Counted from the stretch's first letter, positions 1-12,474 are shown. The stretch: 64,000 bases of DNA from Diospyros lotus (GCF_014633365.1 NC_068351.1:13522907-13586906), one strand, 5' to 3'. Numbers and translations are program-made. Notes: generated by a model not told the origin, from the letters alone.

Positions 1-534
1 AGGAAAGCAAGTGTAAGGTGATGCTCACCCAACAAACAAACTCAATCTTAGGTCTTCAAAATTCTACTCTCGCTACTATCAAAAAGGAGGACACTTTGTC
101 AAGAAATCAAGGGAAGGACAAGCAATGGTGTGACCATTGTAACAAACCATACCACACAAGAGAAACATGCCGAAAGATTCATGGCAAACCAACAAATTGG
201 AAGCCATGAAATAAGAGAGAAACAACTAGATCAGCCTATGCCACCGAAGTCTCCACTGAACCTGGGAACAACACAAATCTAAACCTATCAGCAGAGCACG
301 GTCAAGCCTTGTCCAGGCTATTAAATCAAACCATAGGTACAAACCCCTCAAGTCCTCCTACTCCTAAGCCAACAGCTTTAATAGCTCTACAAGGTATGCC
401 TCAGTACTCACTAATCTCATGAAAGCTCCCTAAACATGTTTGGATAGTGGATACTGGTGCATCAAATCATATGTCAAGTTTGGCTACTTCTATGATGGAT
501 TATACACCTTGTAGCACAACTATTAATATTTCTA
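1..534 (+). mobile_element. Copia retrotransposon fragment C0, gag end and protease start
   Basis: Left part of a plus-strand Ty1/Copia element that enters from outside the window. The frame opening at 18 carries a CX2CX4HX4C zinc knuckle (WCDHCNKPYHTRETC) typical of the Gag nucleocapsid. At about 440-490 another stretch reads IVDTGASNHMS, the retroviral-type aspartic protease active site (DTGAS). Stops lie between the two, so it is decayed. Near 534 the reading is broken by a minus-strand Copia element. It resumes at 5677 with MADGTTS, the residues expected just downstream in this protease region, so C0 is the host of that insertion. Confidence 0.85.
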
Positions 535-2138
535 ACATACCTGATCTCCACCTCACCATTTTCAACTTTCTCCCTCACAAAATGAACATCAACACCTATG
601 TGTTTTGTCCGTGAGTGATATACAGGATTTTCTGCCATACTTTTGGCAGCTAAATTGTCACACCACACAATAGGAGTAGCTTTACAAGGATATCCCAGCT
701 CTTGCAATAGATTCTTCAGCCACACAATTTCAGTTACTCCCAAGGCAACAGCTCTGTATTCAGCTTCACCCACTGAACGAGCGACAATCGATTGCTTCTT
801 TGATCCCCATACAACAAGATTTTGGCCAAGATAGACACAAAACCCGGTAGTAGATCGACGAGTAACTCGGCAGCCAGCATGATCGGCATCTGTGTAGACC
901 ATGATAGACAAAGCTTCAGCTAAGGAAGAGAAAAGTAGACCCAAACCAACAGTTCCTTTAACATACCTCAACAACCGTTTACAAGCTAACCAATGTTGCA
1001 GTTTAGGAGCAGCCATGAATTGACTCAGTTTATTTACTGTGAAAGCAATATCAGGCCGAGTGTAAGTAAGATATTGCAAGGAACTAATGAGAGTGCGATA
1101 CAACTTAGGTTGTGAAAACAGCTCACCATCATCAGTAAGAGAAGTACCAGCAGCCATAGGAGTACTACAAGGTTTACAAGCCTGTATTGAGGCCTTTTCC
1201 AACAAATTACGAACATATTTGGACTGAGTGAGATAGAGATCAAAGTGATCACGATAAGCTTCAAAACCCAAAAAATAATTAACCGTTCCCAGAGTTTTTA
1301 AAGCAAAGGAACGATCTAGATCAGCGATACAAGTACGCAAAGCTGCTGAACTGGAACCAGTGATTAATATATCATCAACATAGACTAACATATAAATCAC
1401 ATAGCTAGCAGTGCGTTTGATGAACAGAGATGCATTGGAAACTGATTTAACAAAGCCCCAACACAATAAAGTTGATTTCAGCTTAGTATACCAGGCTCTT
1501 GGAGCCTGCTTCAACCCATAAAGAGACTTCTTAAGTTGACAAACATGATTGGGAAACCGAGAGTTGACAAAACCCTTCGGTTGAACCATAAACACTGTTT
1601 CATCCAAATCACCATTGAGGAAAGCACTGTTCACATCCACTTGTTGTATGTCCCAACCATTTTGAACAGCCAAAGAAAACAGAACACGAATTGTAGGAGC
1701 CTTAATGACCGGACTAAAGGTCTCACTATAATCAACACCCGGGTTTTAAAGAAAACCCTTAGCCACTAACCGGGCCTTATGCTTTAGAATGGATCCATCG
1801 GAGTTATACTTTATCCGAAAAACCCACTTGTTCCCAATGAGATTCATGTGATGAGAAAAAGGAACTAAAACCCATGTATGATTATTCATCAAGGTCATAT
1901 ACTCAGCCTCCATGGCCTGAGCCCACTTTAAATCTAAAAGAGCCTCGCGAACAGAATTAGACTCACAAGAACTCACTAAGGCATGAGGGCTAGAGGTGGC
2001 GAGGGTTTTGGCGCGAAGTTTGGTGACCATAGGATGAACAGAGGGAGCTGGTTGAGACCGGATGGGTGGTTTCTTAGGTAAAGAAGATGGAACAGTGGGT
2101 CGGATAGGAGGTAAAGCAGATGAAGCAGAAGATTGCAC
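535..2138 (-). pseudogene. C2 reverse transcriptase and RNase H
   Basis: Encodes the Copia polymerase (RVT_2) and RNase H that copy element RNA into DNA in cytoplasmic particles. The frame from 2138 has WAQAMEAEYMTL, WVFRIKYNSDGS and KARLVAKGF, then one in-frame TAA at 1746-1748 where the family has Gln (C to T). The same frame continues through QQVDVNSAFLNGDL, the catalytic [23 protein letters not shown] and the RNase H motifs DADHAG and VVWGSKKQ. The final residues after EIRYV are foreign (reverse complement of C0), which marks the truncation. Only this one nonsense codon interrupts the polymerase domain. Confidence 0.85.
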
Positions 2139-2169
2139 AGAATGACACCCTCACATCAGAAGATGGAGA

Positions 2170-3513
2170 CTAGGCTGCTCTAGGACAAAATAAAGAAGAT
2201 GAAGAAGAAATATGAGGACGCAGAAAAACTGTAGGAAGACCTCTTGAATTATCTAAGGACGCAGAAGAAGAAGACTTAGAATCTAAAACCAACTGAAGAA
2301 AAGGAAACTCAGAAGGATTAAATTGCACATGCCGAGACACATAAATTCTGCCCGAGGGATGGAGACACTTATACCTGGCTTGATTATGACTATAACCAAG
2401 AAAGACACACTCAGTAGAGTGAAAATCAAATTTATGTTTGTTATATGGCCTGAGAAGAGGAAAACAGGAACAACCAAACGGTTGTAGCAAACTGTAACGA
2501 GGAGGACAACGATAAAGTAGTTCAAAAGGAACTTGAAACTGTAAAGATGAGGAGGGAAGTAAATTGATAAGATATACCGAAGTGTGAAATGATTCAACCC
2601 AGAATTTTAAGGGCAAATTAGCATGAGATAACATAGTAAGGCCCATTTCAGCAATGTGATGATGTTTTCTTTCCACTATACCATTTTGTTGATGAGTATG
2701 TGGACAAGTAAACCTAGCTCGAATGCCATGAGTTTGGAGATAAGGAATAAAAGACTTGAATTCCCCTCCATTATCAGTTTGCAAGGCACAAAGTTTGGTT
2801 TTATATTGAATTTCAGCAAACTTGTGAAACACCATGAAAACAGACAATGCATCTGACTTTAGTTTGAGAGGATAAAACCATGCATATCGGGTAAAAGCAT
2901 CCACAAAAATAATATAGTATCGAAAGCCCTCTGTGGACAAAATAGGAGTTGGTCCCCAAAGATCTGCATAAACCAATTCAAGAGGTGTTGTAGCAGTAAT
3001 GTCATGTCTAGAAAATGGGAGTTGACTAAGTTTTCCAACTTTACAAGCATCACAAAATGACAAGTCATTGAGAGAACAGGACAAGCCAATTTTATTCAAC
3101 ACCAACTGTAACACATTTACAGATGGATGACCCAAACGAGCATGCCACTGTTTACAAATATCTGTGTTAGGTGTGGTGTGAGCTACATGAACAGACTCAG
3201 GCATCTCATGACCAAATGAGTACTGGCTGTTACATTTATTTTTGCTATTACAAGAATGAGGATGAGACACTAAAGAAGACGAAAAACACTCCAGAGAATA
3301 GGCTGACTTGCTGTCACCAGTAGATTTAGAAACTGGTTCCAGCCTATAAAGCCCATCCTTAAGGCGTCCCTCGAGCAGCACCAGTCCGGATGTTTTGTCC
3401 TTAATAAAACAAACATTAGAGTAAAACTCGGCAATAACATTGTGTTCTCGCGTGAGTTGAGACACACTAAGTAAATTTTTGGTCATACTAGGAACATGAA
3501 GAATATTTGGCAC
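2170..3513 (-). pseudogene. C2 GAG-pre-integrase and integrase
   Basis: An intact 449-residue frame from the GAG-pre-integrase segment ([20 protein letters not shown]) through the zinc-binding H/C region (RLGHP, FCDACKVGK) and the rve integrase core. The three catalytic acids are visible in VYADLWGP, LQTDNGGEF and NGIVERKHHH. It ends in the Ser-rich linker before the polymerase, where it shifts frame relative to 2138. It inserts element cDNA into chromosomes. The upstream protease half is separated from it by the solo LTR at 3519-4123, so the element could no longer make a continuous polyprotein. Confidence 0.85.
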
Positions 3514-3518
3514 ATGCA

Positions 3519-4123
3519 TGTTAACCTTAGGACTCTTAGATTACAACCTTAGGCGAGAAAACCCTCTCAAACACTCTCAGATGTAGTGTAAATGAAAGAA
3601 CAGAATATAAACCAGACAAATCAGAATGTAAACAAGAAATACAGAAAGATAAACAACAAACCAAACGGAGACAGAAATTATCCTGGTTCGGAATGCCTTT
3701 GGCAATCCTACATCCAGCCTTCAAACACCCTTGAAGCAATCTTTATTTCCAGACAGAAGATCAGTACAAAACCCAAGCTCTCTCTCAATCCTATCGCTCA
3801 AGTACAACCCTTAATCACTCCAAGAAAACTCAAGAACACAATACACATGCCTCACTTTCTCTAGTACAAAGAATACTCACAATAGAAACAAAGAACTTGA
3901 CAAGAGAGAGGAGTTATTAGACTGCTGTCTTGCCCTCTTATTTATAGAGGAGGCAGACACACTTAGGCAACTAACTAACTTAGGGAAATTACATATTAAC
4001 ACCAACAAAATGTACTAATTACACTTAACCCCAAGCTGCCTAATTTCTTCAGCCAAAACTACTCTTTTATACTCCTTCCGGTTCTTCTATCTTCTAGGAC
4101 AAAACTCAAGGCAAACTTCAATA
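3519..4123 (-). repeat. Solo LTR inserted in C2
   Basis: A 605-bp LTR in the same direction as C2. On the minus strand it starts TATTGAAG (TG decayed to TA) and ends GGTTAACA, and it has a TATA box (CTATAAATAAGAGG). Five-base flanks ATGCA (3514-3518) and ATACA (4124-4128) differ by one transition, as expected of an old target duplication. Removing it with one duplicate rejoins the C2 frame as SVLHVPNILHVP. It is homologous along its length to the 610-bp LTR at 50278-50887. Confidence 0.85.
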
Positions 4124-4128
4124 ATACA

Positions 4129-5415
4129 AAACAGAATTGGATTGAGGTAAGGTTTGTAAAGAACCAGTACCAATGTGAGTTATAGGTAGTTGCTTACCAT
4201 TACCAATAGTGACTTTATCTGCACCATGATAAGGCGTATGTAAAGACAAGTTGTTTAAATTTGAAGTAATGTGATTCGTGGCTCCAGAATCCACGAACCA
4301 AGACTAATCTAGAAGATTAGGTGATGAAACAAACTGGTCAGAAGGATACATATTTGGTTTTGAAAAATTACCACAGCGAGAACTCTGATATGAGCCATAA
4401 TCAGTCATGTAGGCTCCGTTAGATTCATTTAGGGAGGCCATATAAGCTCGAGTATCCAATTGAGAACCAGGATAACCACTGTGACCTCCTTGTGAAAGCT
4501 TCGGTCAAATCGATAATAACATCGATCTACAAAGTCACCAAGTTTGCCACAAAGTTGACAGTAAACTCGCCTATTTGAATTTCTACCTCGACCTCTACCT
4601 CCTCTGAATCCATTTCCATTTCCTCGTTGATTGAATCCTCCTCTGGCAAAACTTGAGTCTCCATTATTCTGAGCAAACGAAGATGATGCTCCATTTGCTT
4701 GTAAAGGAGAATTGACTTAATCAAGGTTTAGAGCAGTCAGGGCCTGATTCTTAGTAGACAGACGTTGTTTATGCATTAAAAGTAGATATTAGACTTTCTC
4801 CAAATCGATTTCATCCATCTGATAAGTGACAAGACTTACAACCGTATCATAATCCTGATTTAAGCCATTTAAAATTGCCAATAACAACTCATTGTCACTT
4901 AAAGGTTTTCCTATAGCAGCAAGCGAGTGACTGATAGTTTTAATCTTCAGAATATAATCATTGACAGACATTCCATCCTTTTTAATAGATCTCAACTGCT
5001 ACTTGAGTTGAAACGATTTGGCCAATGTCTGCCTTGCATATAAATTCTCTAACATAATCCATACCTCAGCTGACGATTCCAGGTGAATCACCTGAGCGAG
5101 CACTTCCTCACTAATCGTAGAGAATAACCAACCAAGGAGCATTTGATCTGAACGAATCCAGCTCAAGTATTCTGGATTCACTACAAAATCACCATTAGAA
5201 TCAGTCACACATTTAGGAGGAGACGTCTTGTTCAAAAACGAAACAAGATCAAAGGCACGAATCGTGGCAAGAATTTGCGCCTTCCAAAAAATATAATTCC
5301 TCGTGTCTAGCTTCAAAGGAATATAGCTAAAGGCCTTCACAACAGCTAAGAAATCTGATTGCGAGGAGATAGAAATATTCGATGAGGCGGAACTGACAAC
5401 TCGATCTGAGGCCAT
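4129..5415 (-). pseudogene. C2 Gag and start of protease
   Basis: Gag of the Copia element, the particle-forming RNA-binding protein. It starts at ATG 5415, 26 bp after the primer-binding site, and reads [20 protein letters not shown], then the UBN2-type region with YARQTLAKSFQLK, INGLNQDYD-like motifs and a Gly/Arg-rich tail. One in-frame stop falls near 4996 and another near 4786, and the zinc knuckle near 4540 is degraded. The protease region VDSGATNHIT-like lies near 4270-4300. Confidence 0.75.
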
Positions 5416-5444
5416 TGGAACAGATCAGAATGGCTCTGATACCA

Positions 5445-5676
5445 TGTGAGAATTAGATCTAGGGCAGAACTGAATTACAAAGAAGAAAGAAACTTGAATT
5501 ACAGAAAAACATATCACAAGGATCAAAGATACATACTAAACGAATAGAGTTGCCCTCCTTATATAGGCGCATAATACCGCATATCAGCTATACAAATAAC
5601 AGAGTAAACAAAGCTAACTTAAACATAACAGAATTAACAAACAAACTGACAACACTAACTATTTAACTCTTCCACA
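5445..5676 (-). repeat. 5' LTR of C2
   Basis: 232 bp. On the minus strand it begins TGTGGAAGAG at 5676 and ends AATTCTCACA at 5445, directly followed by the primer-binding site TGGTATCAGAGC (complement of initiator Met-tRNA). A promoter-like TATATAAGG lies near 5560. It is similar in size to the LTRs of C3 (234 and 241 bp). Confidence 0.8.
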
Positions 5677-6131
5677 CCATGGCTGATGGCACAACCTCTG
5701 TTGCCTTAGGGCTTGGAACAGTGTGTGTATCAAAACTAAAGTTGAAATGTGTTCTACATGTACCTGGATTGCAATGTAATTCACTATCAGTTAGTAAACT
5801 TACAAGAGACATGAATTGTAGTGTAACTTTTTTCACATCCTACTGTATATTTCAGGACCAATTTTTGGGGATGATGATTGGCAGTGCTAAGGCAAGAGAT
5901 GGCCTTTACCATATGTTAGAAGATGTTCCAAGTTCTCCAACCAATAAAGTTGTCCTTACTGTAACAGCTAATGCCAATGTTCTATTGTAGCATAAACACC
6001 TAGGACACCCTAGTTTCCCATATCTAAAATCCTTGTATCCTCACCTTATCATTTATAAAGAACAATCTTTTCAGTATGAGCAGTGTACTCTTGCTAAACA
6101 ACCTCGTTCTCATTATTCTATACGACCCTAT
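5677..6131 (+). mobile_element. Copia fragment C0, continuation (GAG-pre-integrase)
   Basis: Continues the element interrupted at 534: MADGTTSVALGLGTV, CVLHVPGLQCNSLSVSKLTR, ARDGLYHM, then after one stop HKHLGHPSFPYLKSLYP and QCTLAKQPRSHYS, which is the zinc-binding segment in front of the integrase core. It stops at 6131 where the LTR of a second plus-strand Copia (C1) begins; the five bases before that LTR are CCTAT. Confidence 0.8.
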
Positions 6132-6412
6132 TGTCAGCGGCAAGGATTCCTAATCTCATTCCTATTCACTGAACAAGATATGATTGGCGTATTTATAAGG
6201 AATGTATCTTTCAGATTTAGATTGATTGATGTTTATTTCTATAAGTTATTGTATCCTAAGGCTGTATAGGTTTCCTAATCTAGGTTTAGAATCTTTCTTA
6301 AAATATTTTTAGCAACTTCCTAATCTATAAAGGAAGCTAGTGCATAAATCAAATCAACCTTTGGAGAGGTAAATAAGATTGGAGAGAAGAATTTCAAAAT
6401 CCTTTTGTGACA
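6132..6412 (+). repeat. 5' LTR of C1
   Basis: 281 bp bounded by TGTCA and TGACA, a perfect 5-base terminal inversion, and followed at once by the primer-binding site. It contains a TATA-like TTATAAGG and CTATAAAGG. No partner LTR is seen downstream: the only 3' LTR nearby (12163-12474) begins TGTTGAACG and looks unrelated. Confidence 0.75.
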
Positions 6413-8337
6413 TGGTATCAGAGCCTTAAGATCACCATTCTAGTTTCCTTGGGACGATCATAGCCTGTTTTTCGGCCTTTCTTCTTTCAATCCTCTTCCT
6501 TTTTTCCCAGAACTCCTTAACATCATGACTACTACCCATGATCCTATACCTAACTCTAGTGATTCCAACCATACAATCGAAGTTCCATTTGCTGGAACTC
6601 ACAATGGTAGTATAGGGGGAGAATTACAAAATCTTCAAGTAGCCTACTAATTGAATGGTAAGAACTGCTTAAAGTGGTCACAGCTGATTTACACATTTCT
6701 TAAAGGAAAAGGGAAACTTAGCCACCTATTGGGAACAAGTCCTCAAGAGAAGGACCTGGCATTTGGAGCATGGGACAAAGAAGACTCCTTGGTAATGTCT
6801 TGGCTCTAGAACTCGATGATTCCAGAGATCAACGACACAGTCATGTTCTTAACGACTGCCAAGGATATTTGGAATGGCAATAGGTCTCACCTACTCTAAG
6901 GTCCGTAGATATATGAAATAAGAACTAAGGTGACGATAACCAAGCAAGGAACAAGGACCATTACCAAGTATGCAAACCTGCTGCAAACATTATGGCAAGA
7001 ACTGGATCATTACAGTGCTTGAAAATGAAGTATAGTAGGATGCAGCACTGCACAAGCGATTTGTTGAAAAAGAGAGGACATGTGACTTTCTAGCCGGCCT
7101 CAACATCAAATTTGATGCGATAAGGGTACAAATCCTCGGTAAGGAGGATTTGCCTTCCTTGAATGAAGTAATTTCTTTGATTAGAGTAGAGGAAGGAAGA
7201 AGGGGTGTCATGCTGGAAACCCCTTTTGGAGAAAGCTTTGCCTTAGTCTCCTTGAAGGCTCATAATCATAATAAAGGGACTAGAGAAGAAAAGAAACCTA
7301 CGGACAGGGATTCTTTGGGGTGCACTTTCTGCAAAAAACCGAGACACACCATAGAAAAATGTTGGAAGCTACATGGGAAACCACCTAAGGGAGGACCGGT
7401 GAGGAGTCAGGGACAGGTATATATGGCAAATTGCCAACCATCTAAACCAAGAAATCCAAAACAAGAAGAAGTCCTGGACCTCAATAAGTCAAAGGTTGAA
7501 CAGCTGAGGAGTTTTTTGGGATCCCTCGATAAGAAGACTGACAAGGGCACCTGTTCTCTCGCTATCACTGGTAATTCTTCCTCTTCCTATTCTCTACAAG
7601 CTTTAGAAATTATGCACCAGAATTCTTGGGTTCTAGATTCTAGTGCCTCAAACCAAATGACCTATTTTCCACATCTATTCGTCTCCTATAATTCATGTCC
7701 TAGTTCAAGAAAAATTACAATGGCAGATGGTTCTCTCACCACTGTCGCTAGCCAAGGGGATATTTTTCTTAATAAATCTCACTTCGAAAAATGTTCTTCA
7801 TATCCCTAAGTTGTTTACTAACCAAATATCTATCCAAAAACTAATTAAGGACACTAATTGCAGTGTGTTTTTTCACTCAAATGTCTGTGAGATGCAGGAA
7901 CAGGGCAAACAGAGGATGATTGAGCTTGTTAGGGCTAGAGAAGGACTTTACTATCTTGAGGAATCGAGGGGGCAGGACAAACAAAGGATTCTTCCTCAAG
8001 CATCATGCCTAGCTCAGTCCAACTCAAATCAGTTATGGTTGCAACATTATAGATTCGGTCATCCCTCTTTTCATACTCTTAAGTTGATGTTTCCTAATTT
8101 AGCTAGGGATCTAAACATTAAAGATTTTCATTGTGTTGTGTGTGAGTTTGCAAAACATAAAAGGGTGTCTTTTTCCTTATCAAATAAAAGATCTGATTCT
8201 CCTTCTCTCTAATTCATAGTGATATTTGGGGTCCATCAAATGTTCCCAATATTTCAGGGGCAAGATAGTTTGTCATATTTGTAAATGATTGTACTAGGGT
8301 GATTTGGTTATATTTGTTGAAAACAAAGTCAAAAGTG
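6132..8337 (+). mobile_element. Copia retrotransposon C1, 5' half
   Basis: A plus-strand Copia element with a 281-bp 5' LTR (6132-6412, TGTCAGCGG to TTGTGACA) and a primer-binding site TGGTATCAGAGCC at 6413. Gag starts at ATG 6525 and has several stops. A frame from 7150 carries the zinc knuckle CTFCKKPRHTIEKC and a damaged protease site WVLDSSASNQM (DSG/DTG changed to DSS). A shifted frame (7727-8212) carries the GAG-pre-integrase HYRFGHPSFHTL and CVVCEFAKHK. The first integrase motif HSDIWGPSN follows a stop, and the element breaks at LLKTKSKV, where a minus-strand Gypsy begins. Confidence 0.85.
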
Positions 8338-11300
8338 AGCCACTGGAAGTTACCCTTCTTGAGGAGCTCAGTTAGGGGCTTACTAATAGGGCCATAATTC
8401 TATATAAACTTTTGGTAATAACCTGTTAACCCTAGGAAGCCTCTTAGTTTTTTTATTGTCTGCGGCCTAGGCCACTCCAACATGGTTGTGACCTTATTGG
8501 GTTCAGTCTTCATCCCTTCTCCCGATATGATATGGCCCAGATACTCCACTTCTTTTTCAGCAAAAGTACACTTTGATAGCTTAACATACAACTTGTTAAA
8601 AGTTAAAGACCTCAAAGGTGGTACAAAGGTGGTTTAGGTGTTGTTCATAGTTTGGGTTGTATATGAGGATGTCATCAAAGAAAACTAGGATAAACTTCCT
8701 CAAGTAAGGCTGAAAAACTTGGTTCATTAAGGCTTGAAAAGTGGCTGGAGCATTGGTGAGCCCAAAGGGCACCACCACAAACTCATACAGCCCTTGATAT
8801 GTACTAAATGCAGTTTTGGGTATGTCATTAGGGGTTATCCAAATCTGGTGATAGCCTGATCTCAGGTCTAGCTTGGAAAAAATTTATGCCCCATTCAATT
8901 CATCTAAAAGGTCATCAATGAGGAGTATGGAAAACTTGTTTTTGATGGTGTTGGCATTGAGTTGACGATAGTCAACACAAAACCTCCCAGACCCATCTTT
9001 TTTTTTTTTAACAAGTAAAACAGGGGAGGCAAATGAGCTTTGAGAGAGTCTGATAATGGAAGTAGAAAGCATATTAGTGACTTGCTTCTCTATCTTGGCT
9101 TTTTGGATGAGTGAGTATCTATATTCACATAGGTTCACTAGAAGTGAGTTTGGCTTAAGGTATATGGAGTGGTCAAGGGCTCTTTGGGGTGGCAGTGAGT
9201 GGGGCTTAGCAAATAAGTCTTGAAATTCTTGCAAAAGTAAATTTAAGCTATCAAGAAGTTGTACCTTAGAGGAGGACTAGAGTACGGCCATGCTACCCTC
9301 CTTCTATTGTTCATACTCAACTTCCCTTCGTTCTTGTCCATTCCATTCCCGTGCATGGATAGAATATAATACAGCAATCTGCACCCCCCCCCCCCCCCGG
9401 CTCTACATCAACCTCTGTAGTTTGCTCCCTTTTATCAACTTACACTCTCCCTACTCCATGATGCCCCTCAGAGTCAATTTGGTGCTTCCCATATCCACTG
9501 TGACGTCCAATTTGTTGAAGTCGGAGGTGAAAGGACTTACTATCCTCATCCAATTAACACCCAAGACTATGTCACAACCTCCCAGTTTAAGATTTCTCAA
9601 ATCAGCTTGGAACTCCTGCCCTTGCATAACCCACTTGAACCCTTCACACTTGTTGTGGTTGTACATTTTGCTCTCATTACCCACTGTCACTGATAATAGA
9701 GTCGTGACAGTCATCTTGCACCTCAACTCCAAGGCAGTAGCTTCATTTAAGAAGCTATGCATACTGCCACTATCTATTAGCACTAGCAGCTTCCTTTCTC
9801 CCACTTGTCCTTGCACTTTGATGATCTTCCTAGTTGTACCCCCTCTGAGAGCATGAAATGAGATTTCTACCCCTTCTTGCTCTGTTTCTTCGATGGTAAG
9901 GGTTGATGTCACTTCTTGCCTATGCTCCCCTTATATTCCATCCACCCATTTGTCACCTTTATCTTCCTCCTTCCCTTCCATATTCAACAATTGTCTCCTG
10001 CATATATGCCCCAGTCCAAACTTCTCTCCACATCTATAACACAGCCCCATGAGCCTCCTCTGCTCCATAGTAATGGATTGGAGGGGGTTGGGATTGGCCC
10101 TAGCCCCCCCCCCCCCCCCTATTGCTCCTCCAGCAACTAAGGCTCAAGTATTCCCTCCTAAGGAAGGGTTGCTAGGTGGTAGGGGTTTGACCATTGTCCT
10201 ATTCTTCTTGTAAATTGCCTCCAACGTTAACTCCTGCAATCTAGCCTTCTCTGTCGCTTGCCTAACCATGATAGGCATCATCATTTTTACTATTGACCTC
10301 AATTCATCCTTGAAATTGCTAATAAAGCTAGATACAAAGTATTGGTCCCCCAAGGTGGGTTGTGTATTCCACATCAGTGCCCCTAATTCCCCAAACTTCT
10401 CTTGATATTCAGTCACATATCCTTCATACTTAAGCTTGTTAAACTCTTCTACTACATCTGCCATGTTTCTCTCACCAAATCTTACACATAATTTTCTAAC
10501 AAAATCTATCCACCTACCATTCATTCCCCTTGATCTATACCACCCCTAAAACCATGCATCAATTGTATCATTTAGTTAGGCGATAGCTAGATCGATCCTT
10601 TGATTCTCAATTATACCATAAAACTGGAAGAACCTCTCACCCTTCGGATCCACTACCGTGGTTTGGATCCTTCAAAAAGAGGGATCTCCAATCTCTACAT
10701 GGGGCCTTGATTGGATCTAGGGGATTTAACTTCCCTTACCTGATCTTCAGTCTCCTCATAGGATGAATTCACCGCTTCAGTAACTCCCTATGGCCTGGGA
10801 AAAATCCCTGGTCCCTCCAACCCCTGCTCGAGACCCGTTTTAGGAGGGAAATCCGGCGACAATCGAAATTGAGGCAGGGAGGATAGCATGCTAAACATAA
10901 TGTTGATTCTCTGTCCAAACTGCTCCATGGTCTCTCGGTTCCTCAATAATTCCCATTTGACTCCTTCCCGAGAGGCTGCCATATCTTTGCGTAGCTCCTC
11001 TCAGATCGTCCTTATCTCATCTCTGTTCTGGGCCACAACCTCCTGCGTCTGAGTCATCCTAAATTCCATCGCCTCCATGCAATTTTCCAACTGCTTCAAT
11101 CAAGTGCCTTCTACCATCCTAAACACCACCTAGCCCGCCTCAATTATGCCGACCAACAACATCGCCTAACGCCGGAATCACAGCAGAGGATGACCAGCTC
11201 TGATACCAAAATGTCCGAGACTTGAAATGCAGAGAATTAGAAAGATTGAGAGATAGAAAGAGAGAGAGGGAAAAGGAGAGAGAAATTGAGAGGGAAAAGA

Positions 11301-11498
11301 GAGAATTCAAGAGGGAAAGATCTTATCATTCAACATAGCAATCCCATCCTCCTACATCTGGCCTTATATAGGCTCTTCCCACGGTTTCATAGTGTAATCG
11401 TGAGGAAAGTTCTAGTTCCCGCTACAAGTGGCCCGTGTGGGCTACAGTTATTACAAGAATTCATTCAAAAATTACAAAACTGCCACTGGGACATAACA
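8338..11498 (-). mobile_element. Ty3/Gypsy retrotransposon G2, 3'-truncated
   Basis: A minus-strand Gypsy element. The 5' LTR is at 11212-11498, with primer-binding site TGGTATCAGAGC just inside. Gag follows (10982-10788, then 10524-10144, with FGERNMADVVEEFNKLK), then protease (9912-9451, LLVLIDSGSMHSFLNEATA), then reverse transcriptase (9234-8400). The polymerase reads [42 protein letters not shown] (catalytic DD) and [13 protein letters not shown]. It stops at 8338 just after LTELLKKGNFQW, so RNase H, integrase and the 3' LTR are absent. Gag and protease resemble those of G1 (42266-47807). Confidence 0.85.
11212..11498 (-). repeat. 5' LTR of G2
   Basis: 287 bp. On the minus strand it starts TGTTATGTCCC at 11498 and ends GTCTCGGACA at 11212, four bases before the primer-binding site. 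A promoter-like GCCTATATAAGG lies near 11372. Right of 11498 the sequence returns to plus-strand Copia. Confidence 0.7.
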
Positions 11499-12474
11499 CC
11501 CATGTCCATCCCCTTACTTCTCTTTCTCCCAAGGTTTTTGGTTGCACTGCATATGTTCGTAACAATAATCCCTCACGGACCAAATTTGAACCAAAGGCAC
11601 TTAAGTGTATCTTTGTTGGGTACTCTCCTTCCCAAAAAGGATACAAGTGCTATTTTAGAAAACAACAGAGAGAGGAATTAAGGGCTTTGTTGAGGTAGAT
11701 TGGGAAAGGTCTATTGAAGATGGTCAGTCAACTTTAGGTTATTATACTAAAGTATGGGGAAATGTGGTTACATGGAGAAGTAAAAAACAATCAGTTGTTG
11801 CCCGCAGTAGTGTTGAGGCAGAATTTTGAGCTATACCTCAAGGAATTTGTGAAGTAATTTGGTTAGAAAGGTTAATGGAAGACTTATATATTCCTCTGTC
11901 ACGGCAAACAAAGGTGTATAGTGATAGTAAATCAACAATTAGTATGGTTAAAAATTCAGTTCAGCATGATCGAATGAAGCATGTGAGAATAGACTGAAGT
12001 TTTATAAAGAGGGAAATTGAGGTAGGAGGAATTAATCTATCCTATATTCCTACAAGAAGTCAAGTGGCTGATGTGGTTACAAAGCCATGGCAAGACCAAG
12101 TTTTGAATCTCTAATTAGCAAGCTGGGAATGACAAGTATTTATTCTCTAGCTTGAGGGAGAGTGTTGAACGATGAGATTGGGTGTTCAAGTTTAAAAGAG
12201 GAAGATCAGGTGGTTGGATGAGATAAGACTTCAAGATTTTAAAAGATAAGGAAGCCTAGAAGATAAGATAAAGCTCCAAGATTCAAGGGAAAGATATAGC
12301 TTGAAAGTATAAGATAAATTCCAACATTTCGAATATTAGTTACTGTTATCTAAATTTGAATTTATTCTTATTTTCTAGGAGATAGAATAGATATTTTGTA
12401 CTTGTATAAATACCTCTACTAGGATTCAATAATATTCAAGTAAGCTTTAAAGAATTCAACTTATTTCACTTACA
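11499..12474 (+). mobile_element. Copia fragment, integrase end, RNase H and 3' LTR
   Basis: Plus-strand Copia sequence right of G2. A frame near 11500-11690 reads HPLTSLSPKVFGCTAYVRNN and CIFVGYSPSQKGYKCY, the C-terminal part of the integrase region. The text then jumps, with the polymerase missing, to RNase H (STLGYYTKVWGNVVTWRSKK, SVVARSSVEAEF, YSDSKSTISMVKNS, IPTRSQVADVVTKPW). A polypurine tract (CTTGAGGGAGAG) precedes an LTR at 12163-12474 starting TGTTGAACG and ending TTCACTTACA. It may be the rest of C0 or of C1. Confidence 0.75.

Larger units (their letters stand above)
535..5676 (-). mobile_element. Copia retrotransposon C2, 3'-truncated, nested in C0
   Basis: A minus-strand Ty1/Copia element with a 232-bp 5' LTR (5445-5676), a primer-binding site TGGTATCAGAGC next to it, gag, protease/GAG-pre-integrase, integrase, reverse transcriptase and RNase H. 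The left end stops inside RNase H (about 535), so the last residues, the polypurine tract and the 3' LTR are missing. It belongs to the same family as C3 (48705-54290), which is close to it in protein sequence throughout. A 605-bp solo LTR sits inside it (3519-4123). Confidence 0.85.
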
